A DNA stretch of 39,547 bases from Saccoglossus kowalevskii (taxonomy: Eukaryota > Hemichordata > Enteropneusta > Harrimaniidae), in the NCBI RefSeq assembly GCF_000003605.2, contig NW_003121417.1, forward strand, positions 170,442-209,988, read 5' to 3'. The number at the start of each line of letters is the position of its first letter. Position 1 is the first letter of the stretch. The translations under genes were made by a program, and so were the position numbers. This document shows positions 1 to 11,501 of this stretch, in pieces. The notes under the pieces are model-generated. The model searched no databases. It worked only from the letters and a program-made list of their open reading frames with translations, and had not been told where the DNA came from.

Positions 1-92
<92 letters not shown>
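1..92. repeat. (TA)n microsatellite at the window edge
   Basis: Uninterrupted TA dinucleotides from the first base to about position 92, so the tract probably continues beyond the window. Such tracts are polymorphic and often mis-sized in assemblies. Confidence 0.97.
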
Positions 93-93
<1 letters not shown>

Positions 94-3000
94 CTAAAGG
101 ACCATGTAACATGAATCATGAAAAGGTAAATACAGTCCGGAAGTATCTTAAAAGCAAAAGCTATCATTATATAAAAGGTTAGACATCAGTGAAAACCATG
201 TAGGCGTGTCTATAACTAATATTGCAATATGGAAAAACATTAATTTTGCAAAATCAATTAGTGTGAGTATTCCACCGTGACTGCTGCTACACGTCATACC
301 ATATACCGATTTCAATTAACGGGAAAACATAATCTCCTTGTCAACACCTTGCAATATATTGTGACATCCCAATTGTTTGTAAATGAAAAACGAGTATAGA
401 ATGATCTAATGAGAAGCTATTAGTAAGATTATCAAGTTACGATAAATGCGATATTCCATTAGTAAAATAGAAGAGAAATTTGAATAAAGGAAAAAACAAT
501 TATTTGGAAACTCAACCTGAATTATAATGTTTTCTTAAAAAATAATACTGTCACGAAATCGTATTATATATTTTTTTAATGTGGTCAGCGCCCAGGTTTA
601 CTGCAGTAACGATATTACGGATGTATTGTTTATGCATATATTCAGGCATGGCGAGACACACCAACATTTATCTTATAATGTGGAATGAAGAAATGAAAGG
701 TACAGGCAATCAAGAAGGGTAAATGAACAAAGAAATGAAAGAAGAAAAGAGTATGTCAATTAGTAGATCTAATGGAGCTGATGGATACATTGCATGTGCT
801 TTGTTGTCATAGAGATACATTATTATGTCGTATAATGCATCACATCGGTGCTGAAGGTTGATGAACAACTCAAGAACAACTATTTATGTATTTTTTATTT
901 AATATTCAATATGTATGTTTCAATATATTCAATATGTACAATTCGGAAAACTATTTGTAGAGGCTTGAGCTTGCGTGGTAATTTTAGTCGTAAGACCAAC
1001 AACATGGAAATTGTTTATATCTGCAATATGCTTTATGTAGAAGCCGAAATAATCCAGTTCGATCGAATAGTGTTTGAAATTTCATTTGCGAGAATTCAAT
1101 TTTTTTTTTAATTTACCAATCATCTATATTTTAGCTTCAGATACACACTGGTACACCAACTATTAGTTCGAAGTACGTGTTTCTTCATGATTGACAACTT
1201 TTAAACAATTTTCAGACATAATATTTCATACTCCCGTAATAAATGATGTAATCTCATAATATCAAAGTTGTTGATGCGTTATGAAATTATCTCTTCAAAT
1301 TTAGTTTAGTCAATACAATTACAAGTAGGTTGGGTGGGATATTGACACTTTGTAATATGTAAGGTTAATATTGTTGCTTAATCTGTTTCAGCTACACTGA
1401 CTGGAAACACGTGTTTATGCATCACACTGTGTTTAACGTAGTTTGGCAAGAGACCAAATTATAGTTGGATTATTCCGTGTACTGTAGTGACTGGACACAG
1501 ATTCTGTTTGCAAAACCTGTAAATAATTGTGTAGAATGCACATAATTTATGTCAATGCGTCTACTCACTCTACGCAAGGAGGACTGTGCGAGTTCAGAGA
1601 TTCAATTCAATCGGCGATGCGTGAAAATTCCATTGAACACACAATATAATAACATTCCGCAACGATGCGAATTTTATTATAATTTTATAACAGTATATCA
1701 TTGATTTTTTAAATTTCTTGTTGACTTCCGGGGCGAAATTTGATATTAATTCAACAAAAAAACGCGTATATAATGCAGTTGACACTTGTATGTTGTTGTG
1801 AATGCAATCACAGTACATAATTTTGCTGAACACGTAAGTTAAATAAATAATAAATAAATAATACTACTAGAATAAAACTAAAATGAAATGAACATGCATG
1901 AACAAATTACAAACTAACAGAGACAAACTAATCAATTAATCGAACGTGAAAACTCAAATTAAGTTGGAGACCGCATACACAGTAATTTGAATGTAGCCGA
2001 CTCTAATGCAAAAATGGGAAAACTAAAGACAACATATGTTTCAATATTTCCAGACTATGAGGGAGCCGATGTTTGCAATTTGTACGCATAACGAGTTTTG
2101 TCTGAGATAAAAGACTAATACAACCCCATATAGAGTTAAAGACCGATAGTTAGCTGCCTTGACTCTCCTGGGCTATTTCATCAGTGGTGTGTGCATACAC
2201 GGGGTCAAGAACATCACGCCAGACGCTTGCTAATGGTGAAATCGACATTGTATATGCCGCAGCCAGACATCTCTTAAAAGCTCCGCCACGTTATTACCGT
2301 GAACTGAATGAACGTGGATAACTGCCAGCTGCTGAATAAAGTAGAAACCTATTATTGTAATCACATCTCTGGCTTGGTGAACATGTTATGTTACTTCCTC
2401 GAGAAGGGTTGGGGTGGTAGTTCAGTTCAATATGACTTGGCCTTAGCTATGATTTAAGCGTGTCTTAATGTACAGTGTGACGCACCACAAGAAATCAAAT
2501 TGTAGACTGTGGGGTAGTTTTTCTTGACTTGACATGACAGGAAATTCTTATTAACTGTTAAATTAGAGTTTGGGAATCTGGATGTTCTGGTCATGAAAAT
2601 TGGCACGGAATTACGCCATTCATGATTGGTTCTGTATTTAAATGGACTTCCTCCTTAAAGTAACAGTGCACATATATCATATTGAAGGTATCGTAAAATA
2701 AATCGAATTATTAACCACATTGAATTATGCAGCCCACATAGTTCTATAAAATACACATTAAATTATATTCAACATTCACAGACTAGAAAACAATTTCTCG
2801 TTGTATTGATTACCGCATTTTTGCGTCATTTGATATAGTATATTTACGGACACATTTGCTACGAAGCTACCGCTTTTACCGCGTATCATTTCAAAAGATC
2901 GTATTTTAAAACTACGGTAAGAATATTACATTGTAATTATAGTACGATTTATACGCCGATGAAATTTAATTACGGATCAAATTAGAAGTATACATATAAT

Positions 3001-3969
3001 GCATATACCATGCGTAATAAACAATTTTGTGTAATTTTCGGGAATAATCTCAGCCATATTTTCATTATTTCAATTAGAACTCAATTACGTTAACGACTGG
3101 TCCTCTGGGAGAGCAAATTATGACAACTCACCTAGTGTCCTTTAAACAACCTCCTCCTGATTTGACAGGGAGAGAATAATTGTATGGTTAGAAATGATTA
3201 TATGTGGGCATCATAAACCTGTTTTATTACGCAGTATTTTATTGTTTTTTTATGTTTCTAACGGGGGGGGGGGGTGGAAATATGTAACGAACATGGAACG
3301 AGTTCACAAGAGGGATTATAAACAGTATTTCATATTGTAAAGTAACATAAACGTAAAAATGTACTACAATTAATCATAAACCATTAGCGTACTTTGTTGT
3401 GTCCTGAACGATCACGGGATTTCTACGACACCAGCCTAACTGCATTGCACTGAAGACCGAGACGATGTTTATAAAGTAATGGATCTCAATATTAATAGTT
3501 TAAAGAACACAACATGCAATTGCACATTAAATAAATTGTCCACGTATATGTGCGCTCCCTGGCTATTTGTATACCGATGATACGATAGCAACACGGTGAT
3601 ATCGGAACTACGGTCCACGTCGAGTAGTACACGTATTTGACATTATCATTATCGTTGTGCAAATAATAATTTGCCAGTCCATCAATCAGGCAATAAATCA
3701 GTCTATATAGATTAGACATAGACCAGTAGCTTTTCAAGTAAAACCGTTACCGAATTCAATTGAGTTGATAGTACGGGAACAGCATTTGCCAATATATTAC
3801 TGCGAGATGACATTTACTTGAATAGGCGAATCCATCTTAATAACAATTATACAGGTTAAATTGTCTCTGAGAGAGATGAGGGTACTTAATGATATAGCTA
3901 CGTAGCCAAAGCTATAACTAGGGACAGATGTACATGTGATTTCACGATGCATTGTTAACGGTGGTTTAG
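93..3969. other. Non-coding stretch, no gene recognised
   Basis: AT-rich DNA with only short open frames of low-complexity composition. It includes a perfect 12-bp palindrome around a CACGTG E-box (1405-1416), a short (AAAT)n-like patch near 1838-1863, and a run of 12 G at 3263-3274. I see no domain, RNA gene or mobile-element terminus. Confidence 0.6.
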
Positions 3970-4153
3970 CGGAAGTCTATCGGTGTGTCAAACGAGTGGT
4001 GTCTCGACACATGCGACTGCATGGTTGGCAAACCCGTATTAGTATGTATGCATGTATGTACTAGAGGTGTATGTTGTGTTCGCCTTCTTTTCAAATGTTT
4101 ATCTTCTCATCTAAATCTACTCGGAGGCTTCACGATCGTCAACCGACAAATTT
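3970..4153 (+). other. Exon-like Cys-rich open segment (unproven)
   Basis: The frame is open from a TAG at 3967-3969 to a TAA near 4168-4170. A plausible donor (TTTTTG|gtaaga) falls after 4153, and an AG ending at 3969 could be a weak acceptor without a good pyrimidine tract. The peptide holds nine cysteines within about 45 residues, spaced C-x3-C-x-C-x2-G-x5-C-x3-C-x4-CC-x6-C. This is loosely like a von Willebrand C or other small disulfide module, but several Cys codons come from a TATG/TGT-rich stretch, so low complexity may be the cause. There is no ATG near the start, so it could only be an internal exon. No function is assigned. Confidence 0.15.
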
Positions 4154-4170
4154 TTGGTAAGAAGATCTAA

Positions 4171-4682
4171 GTATCAGAGACACCCCGTTACACGGGTGTT
4201 TAGCAAATGTTGTTACTATCGATATTTTCCAACATCTCCATATCATGACTTTCACTTCTTTGTCATTATTTGATACCGAACACTACTCTCGAAAGTTCTA
4301 ACTGGAACATGTATTATAGATTGCTTTTCATAAAACATTTATTGATCTATGAGTCGTAGAAATCACCATGAAATCGCCAATAACACAGAAGCCTGCCGGG
4401 GATTCGAGTTAAAGATAGGAAAATCCATGAACATTCTATTTTAATCCCTAGGTATAACAAGCAAATAAATCATGGGCGAATTAAGCGACCTAGGTTTATT
4501 CTGAAAAAGAAAGATCATCTTTAATGAGCAACCGTATTAATTGCACTACTACAATATTTATGCAAGGTACGTGCTCCAATGCATATCGTGAGTGAGTGGC
4601 AGCTTTTGCAAGCTTCTATTATATCACCCAACATGCATGCAGTTCACAAACGATTGTATTCAGTATATCATATTAAATTCAC
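4171..4682. other. Non-coding stretch
   Basis: No supported gene, repeat or regulatory element was seen here. Confidence 0.5.
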
Positions 4683-5197
4683 CCCTGTGTTCTTGATGGT
4701 ATCAACACGATAATACGTCTTCATTTGCAAGAGTGCTTCATTCTCGTTTGAGTTCCCGTAGAGCTTATATCTTCATCGTTGTGAATATTATAAGGTTATT
4801 CTTCTGGCTGGCAGTGGTGCAGTTCGCAATTGTCTTCATCACGCAACGTCTCATTGTTGGCTCTGTTCCATTGGAATACTTGTTGGAAATAAGCAAAGTA
4901 CCGTAAATCATACATAGCTCGCGGGAGATGACCGACGTCACAGAATGAATTCGTTTCCGCGCGACTCGTCACTGTGTTGGGATCTGTGATCTGATTGATG
5001 GTTGCCACATGGGACGCGCTGCAGTGATGTAGTCAATACACGAGCTAGCTAATTACTCATTGCTCCCGCGGATTACAACTAGTGTGGCTTCCAACTCATC
5101 GCAATGTAATCCAGGTCATTCAGCCTGGCTGCAGCAGTCAGATCTATTCAATGCAATGACCGCGATGGAGAACTCCACGAAATGCAATCAATATTGA
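4683..5197. other. Stop-poor, GC-elevated patch, coding status unresolved
   Basis: This patch has visibly more G+C than its flanks and overlapping open frames on both strands. Minus strand: a frame from about 5038 down to a TAA at 4793-4795 gives a soluble, charged peptide with no ATG at its start (a GTG lies at 5008). Plus strand: a frame of about 68 codons ending in TAA near 4909 is strongly hydrophobic in its middle, and a frame from 5033 to TGA at 5195-5197 gives a polar peptide of 54 residues. Because several frames are open at once, higher G+C alone may explain it. An exon or a decayed gene fragment is possible. No family is recognised. Confidence 0.2.
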
Positions 5198-6162
<965 letters not shown>

Positions 6163-8600
6163 AGTTCAGAAATACCAGATACAGTTTTTTTGAATATTTC
6201 GATGCAGCTATCATATGCTACAACGTTATGATCAATATATGATATCGATGGAGACGGTCTGATCTAAAGAAAAATGATTTACTTTAATAAATCAATTTCA
6301 GTTACTAATATAAAATATTTGCTGAAGTGCAACGTTTCGCGTAGTCATTGATGCATGAAAATTAAAGTGAATCATACATACAAAGGTCGCAGAGGTTTTT
6401 GTACCATGTCCACGTACAAAGACACACGATTCTACTTAATGATTTGTTACCTCCAATATAGGGATAACGATCTGTTCCGTGTTCTTCATACATATCATGT
6501 AGTCGTTCCTGACGTCTAAGAGATAAACAAAAGAAAAAGATCGAGTCTCTACCTTTGACTCAGAGCAACAAATGAATATACGGTCGTGTAGTCGACTCCG
6601 CTGTGGAATATTTGTTAGGACTCTATTCAAGAACTGTGTTTTGTCACACATCCCGTAATTTCATGAACAATCACAAATATAGTCTTTTCTACAACAGTGT
6701 TGCTATGTGCCGCGAATGTATATATATAAATACTATTCACAATGTAATTATTAACTAGATAAACAGATAAGCATATTATAGATTATATTACTATATATTC
6801 CAATTATAAAGTGCGCATGAGTTAACAATTCACAGATCACAAGTACTTCTTTTTACACGATCAATTGCTCACAAAAACTACGTTATAATATATATATTAT
6901 TACAGTATTAGTTAAAATATCAGTCTCATCGCAACAAATGAGATCAAAGAAGATGAAATATAATAACACTACTCTGATGAAATGAATTGGCTTCATTTTA
7001 GTATTACAAACCTTCAATTTAAATACGTCTAGACTGCAGGTCGCTCTGGACGTTTTCAAACACACCGACAATATATTAGCATTATTTTTATATGCAGTTT
7101 ATTGAGATATCTCATCGAAACGTATTTTCATCTCAGATGTTTGTGACAGCAAACTTTAAACTCGACTCTTTTAGCCATCTTAATTCAGTTCAGTAAATTG
7201 TGCAATGGGCCATTGCAAACAAGAAACGTCATTAAGGAATAGATTGATTGTAAGTTCCATTAAACCAAAAGCGATTTTATAAACTTGAAACTTTTGTACT
7301 TGATCATAGATTATTAACGTTTCGCTGAACACTGAGTAGTGACAATTCGAGCATAACACAAGACATATTCTTGTACCCCCCCAAAAAAAACATTTATACC
7401 AGTTATTCCCAAACTCTGTATATATCTTAACTGTTGAAGACTGTACCGGTTATTGCGTTTGACATGTAAATTCGGGTAGGAAATGGCTGTAGGCGATGGG
7501 AAATTGAACTACTAACAATCTATGCACAGAGCAAACTACGTCTTGTCATCTAAGTGCGTCGATATCTATCACTATTTCTACCACAATTTTAGCCTTTAAA
7601 AGTTTTTTTTAAAAGAGGTAGTAATTCATAATTCATTTTGTTTGTGTATATTACAAAGTGCAATTAAAGTATCTCCTAATTTCCCCGATTAACACAATTA
7701 AAACGAATGTTTTTTATGATGACCGGAACTAGTGATATTTATCGAGAATCTCGAATTTTGGCACTGCCTTGCCGGCTTGTTTATGATTGAGGCAAAGCTC
7801 AGTTCACGTCGTCCATACTGACTTTGCTACGTCTTGTCAGCTCAGTGGATTGTGAATGTGAATTATTCGAAATACAGGAAAATATGGTAATGATCTTGAC
7901 CTCGCAAGGTCCTCGCGGGTAAGATCAGATCTCGTCATACGTTTGCTACAGCTGAGAAAACTGCAGCATAGCCACGTGACACGTTCGCATCCATGCTACA
8001 TATGGCGACTGTACTAATGTTGTATTTCACGAACACATCTATTTTTATCACAAAGGTTAGACGCAAACATTAAGTGAAAAGAAAAAACACGTTAGAAATG
8101 AATACTTTGCTTTTGAGACCACAATTTCAATTACATATTCTTGTAAAATATAGTAAAAATAATATTTACATATGCAAAATACACTCGTTAATTTCGGCAT
8201 CGATGAAAAATCACTTAGTACATGTCTTGGATTAATAACACAGGGCAAGTCAACATAAATATGGGGTGAATTTAATTAAAAACAAACATTAATAATATAG
8301 TGAACACAGTACATGCAAACTTTGATATCCGACAATTTATGTTGATGTTTGTCTTCGTGCATGTTATTCGAATGCTACAACGTATGGTGCAAATACGTTG
8401 CCTTGGATTAGCCAAATAATTTGGAATTTATTAAAGAATAAACCATATTGCTAATACCAGAGAACTACATGACATGCATATGCGAGTGTTATGCTACAGA
8501 TATCTCAAAGTCGAAACTTGCGCGATGAATGTGGTTCTGCTGTGATAAATGGAAAAATAAAATGCGCAAACAGCAGTCAGTATACATTGCTATGCAATCA
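6163..8600. other. Non-coding stretch with one nested dyad
   Basis: No gene is supported. A minus-strand ATG frame (6436-6651, 71 codons) is within chance expectation. A dyad at 7892-7926 has GATCTT/AAGATC outer arms and an inner TGACCT-CGCA-AGGTCC, an everted pair resembling nuclear-receptor half-sites. A C7A8 homopolymer junction lies at 7376-7390 and an E-box CACGTG at 7973-7978. Confidence 0.5.
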
Positions 8601-8928
8601 CGCGATGTCGAACATTGTTTAAAGATTCCGCTTGTCTAATGTTTACGAGTACAAAACAAAGCGAAACATGCACAGATTAAGCAGAGCCACATTACTTTTT
8701 TTTCGACGCTGTTTATATATACTTTCTGTACTTTTTGCTGTATGGTTCCCTATTGTGAAGACGGCCATTCGCATAATTTGCCGTGAAATTGAAAACACCG
8801 AAATTCTTACTTGGGCACGCGACTAATTTTAATTTGCAGCGGCGAGGACATTGCTGCAGCGTGCGATGGACGAGGACATACATTTTGGTATTTTGTTATT
8901 AACCTTATCATTAAAACCTTTTTAACAG

Positions 8929-8996
8929 CCGTTGGAAGAAAAAGGTCAGCTGAACTATTGCTTCAACTTTTACAGTTTGCAACTAGGCGCTGTCAG
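8929..8996 (+). other. Candidate 68-bp mini-exon (unproven)
   Basis: A T-rich stretch ending in AACAG at 8928 looks like an acceptor, and CAG|gtacgt after 8996 is a near-consensus donor. The enclosed 68 bases are open in two frames. One frame carries Val-Gly-Arg-Lys-Arg at 8931-8945, the form of an amidated-peptide cleavage site; the other reads P-L-E-E-K-G-Q and onward. The surrounding frame (8811-9050) is open beyond both splice candidates, so the splice sites are not needed to keep it open. No start codon or signal peptide is visible. It may be coincidence in AT-rich DNA. Confidence 0.15.
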
Positions 8997-9135
8997 GTAC
9001 GTTTTCGAAATTTGCATAACCAATCGCGTCACACGCGCGCACTCCAGTGACGTAAATTTTCTTTTTTACGTTGCTCTGTTAAGGAGGTCAAGAAGTCAAA
9101 CGAAATCCAATAACGTTATAATTTTGCATAATTAG

Positions 9136-9429
9136 TTGACTCCGCGTCCTAATTTGCATAGTTATTGGATGCTGATACCGGGAATTATCATATTGTGAAA
9201 CGTAATTAAAGGTTAAAGTACTTACATGTAAAAAGGAATAGTTATATTTTATTGTCTTTGTTTGCGCAAGGATATGACTTTTGAAGTTTTATTATTCAAA
9301 TGTACACACAATTAAACTTAATTAAACTTTACAAGCGACTAGTATCCGTCACGTTTGTTACTATGGATACTGCAGTACATGTGAAACAATATAAAGTTAT
9401 CACATAATATTACATGTTCGTAGAGCAGA
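9136..9429. other. Non-coding stretch
   Basis: AT-rich sequence in which I see no supported feature. Confidence 0.5.
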
Positions 9430-9660
9430 ATTACACGAGTGAAGTCTTCGTCTAGCGTTCAGCGTGACGTCGACTTAACGCGACGGGGTACGCGCATTAG
9501 CAGTTACAGACGCGAATGTTTTTTTCTAAATACCCAATTATCCATCTTATAAAATTGTCATAATATTAATGCCGCGATAAATACGGTGTCGTCGCACGAT
9601 TTGGCTTCACCCGCGTGCTGTTTGAGCGCCCATAAACTGGTGACGTTTGGCGAGCAATAT
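9430..9660. promoter_or_regulatory. CpG-dense patch
   Basis: About 13 CpG dinucleotides lie in the first 100 bases and about 11 more in 9571-9645, well above the surrounding DNA. It includes a TGACGTCG CRE-like site near 9464 and a TTTGGCGA E2F-like site near 9645. It resembles the core of a small CpG-rich promoter, but no gene starts visibly beside it. The role is inferred from composition only. Confidence 0.25.
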
Positions 9661-10385
9661 ATAGTCACGTTTAATGTGAAATTTACATTTTTGATATTTC
9701 GTCCTTTTTTTTTGGTCATGTGATAATGATCGAAACCTAACGTGTTGCCTCACTTATTGTCAAGAGTTATTTACTCTCTTCACTACAATTAATCCCGTCA
9801 TGCATTGCTGTTCGAATTCAGAAACGAGTACGCGCTATCTACACCTAAATAATATAAGTAATGTTTATTGTTCGCTCGAACACAGTGCAATATAATGATG
9901 AGTGAAATATTCGCGCCATAAATTCAAAAAGAGGGAGGGGGATTAACGGTTATACAGGAACTAGCTCAAGAGTCTGGTTTACGTCACAGACTAATCCTAA
10001 TGAAAAATGCTTCTTATCAAATATTGATTTTGCATTATAACCCATCATCGACCGTCGATCAAGGAATGTAGCTTGCGATTCAGTAACTTGACTGAATCAA
10101 TGAAACTGTTCCGTGTTGTTCGGCTATTGACAAGTAACCTCGGACTATTGTACTTATTATATAATGCCTATTACTTATCATGCTAAAGGCTCTAAACACA
10201 ATTCTGCCGACCATGGAATATCTCTCGGCAAGTCATCTTCATCGTGCCATAATCTGCCTAATAAGCATATAGACACGTACACGTTTTGTTACCCCCAAAT
10301 CAAAACACACAGAGGGTATTAATTATAATCACGCAAGCTATTCTCCAGTAGTGTGCATAAATTTCTTAGAAAATCGTGTCGATTA
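9661..10385. other. Non-coding stretch
   Basis: No supported coding or structural feature was seen between the CpG patch and the 10.4-kb motif cluster. Confidence 0.5.
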
Positions 10386-10493
10386 CATGATCAGAAAATA
10401 GATCATGCACGTTGACGTGCACACAACATGTGTAACATTCGCTATGCTTGCTGACGTACTACGTAATTGTACGCGGCCAATCGTGACTCATAT

Positions 10494-10530
10494 TGCAAAA
10501 AAGACGCTATGGTATGATATGATAAACAAT
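10494..10530 (+). repeat. 37-bp direct repeat, copy 1
   Basis: Identical over 37 bases to 10567-10603, with a 73-base period. It starts TGCAAAAAAGACGC and ends GATAAACAAT. The bases following the two copies differ, so the duplicated unit ends sharply. The 36 bases between the copies hold the CGCG palindromes. Confidence 0.95.
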
Positions 10531-10566
10531 AGGTGATTTTCCGAACAATTGCGAGATCTCGCGAGA

Positions 10567-10603
10567 TGCAAAAAAGACGCTATGGTATGATATGATAAAC
10601 AAT
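10567..10603 (+). repeat. 37-bp direct repeat, copy 2
   Basis: Exact second copy of 10494-10530. Perfect identity implies a recent local duplication or constraint on the motif block. Confidence 0.95.
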
Positions 10604-11267
10604 TGAGAACACATACACACATACAATCGGCATGTTTTATATACTGTTGAAGTGGTCGATCGATCGTTCGGGTTGTGTTGTGACAATAACTTCTCTCTCG
10701 TCTTCAATCATCTTGTTGCCATGTGGAACGACAGAATAAATGATCACCTAATGTACACAAGTATTCCCTTTCTAATATACTTTATTATATCAGACGGAAA
10801 TTGACATATTATTCTCTTTGCAAAATTATATTGTCAGCGGCGATGTCTGATTTGCACCGTATGCTGCTATCATGAACTATTCAACTACGATGAAGAATGA
10901 TATACTGTGTGAAACGGGATGTACTCACTCTCTTCAAAACGCCTGACATCATCTGTTGCATGCTCTATTATTCTGCGAACCATAGAATTATTTCACCGAT
11001 TTCACCATTCATAGCTGTATACTTGCAATTCATTTGTATAATTTATAAATTTGATGCAATATGATAATAATTTTATTTTAGTGAATAGTTGTGGTCGGCA
11101 TTAGTAACTATATGCTAACTTCAAAATCGTAACTGAAAAATTAACTATTGAAATTTCTTGCTCTTTTCGAGTCATTTGATAATGTAACCAGCAACAGTGA
11201 CAGGTTAGAAGATGCAACATTAAGTTCTTATTTGAATCGAAATAGTATCTTTAGAAATATCCGCTGA
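10604..11267. other. Non-coding stretch
   Basis: AT-rich sequence with no supported feature. Confidence 0.5.
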
Positions 11268-11466
11268 AACAAAAACATACACAACAATGTCGTGTCAAGT
11301 CACAAGCATACAGAAATCGACATCTGGTTTGATGATCTGTTGGATCGCATTCATTTCAAAGAAGCTTGGTTAACTTTATTAACTTGCGACGGACGATTGT
11401 TTGATGTATCTGCGGCCTACAGCGATGGATTGGTACGACGTTCCTTAGTGTCTCGTGAGAGACCAG
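11268..11466 (+). other. Exon-like open segment (unproven)
   Basis: The frame is open from a TGA at 11265-11267 through 11501, with a donor-like ACCAG|gtaatg after 11466. The peptide is acidic-aromatic and of ordinary soluble composition, containing EIDIWFDDLLDRI and TCDGRLFDVSAAYSDG. That looks more protein-like than most open frames here. Possible acceptors lie at the AG bases near 11303-11311, but none has a good pyrimidine tract. The ATG at 11287 is in another frame and soon stops. I do not recognise the family. Confidence 0.2.
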
Positions 11467-11501
11467 GTAATGGTCGCGTTATTATTTCTCATACAATTTA
11501 A

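Larger units (their letters stand above)
10386..10603. promoter_or_regulatory. Promoter-like motif cluster
   Basis: In order: a dyad CATGATC-n8-GATCATG (10386-10407); an overlapping dyad TGCACGT-TG-ACGTGCA (10406-10421); a CCAAT box in GGCCAATCG (10477-10481); an AP-1 site TGACTCA (10484-10490); a palindrome GCGAGATCTCGC (10551-10562); and, overlapping it, ATCTCGCGAGAT (10556-10567). The last contains the exact 10-mer TCTCGCGAGA, the CGCG element bound by BANP in vertebrates at CpG-rich promoters. That 10-mer should occur about 0.01 times by chance in a window of this composition (rough hand estimate). No first exon is recognisable beside it. Confidence 0.35.

Noticed and set aside
7615-7623. 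GAGGTAGTA, the start of let-7
   Set aside because: Only nine bases match, the rest differs from let-7, and no precursor hairpin is apparent.
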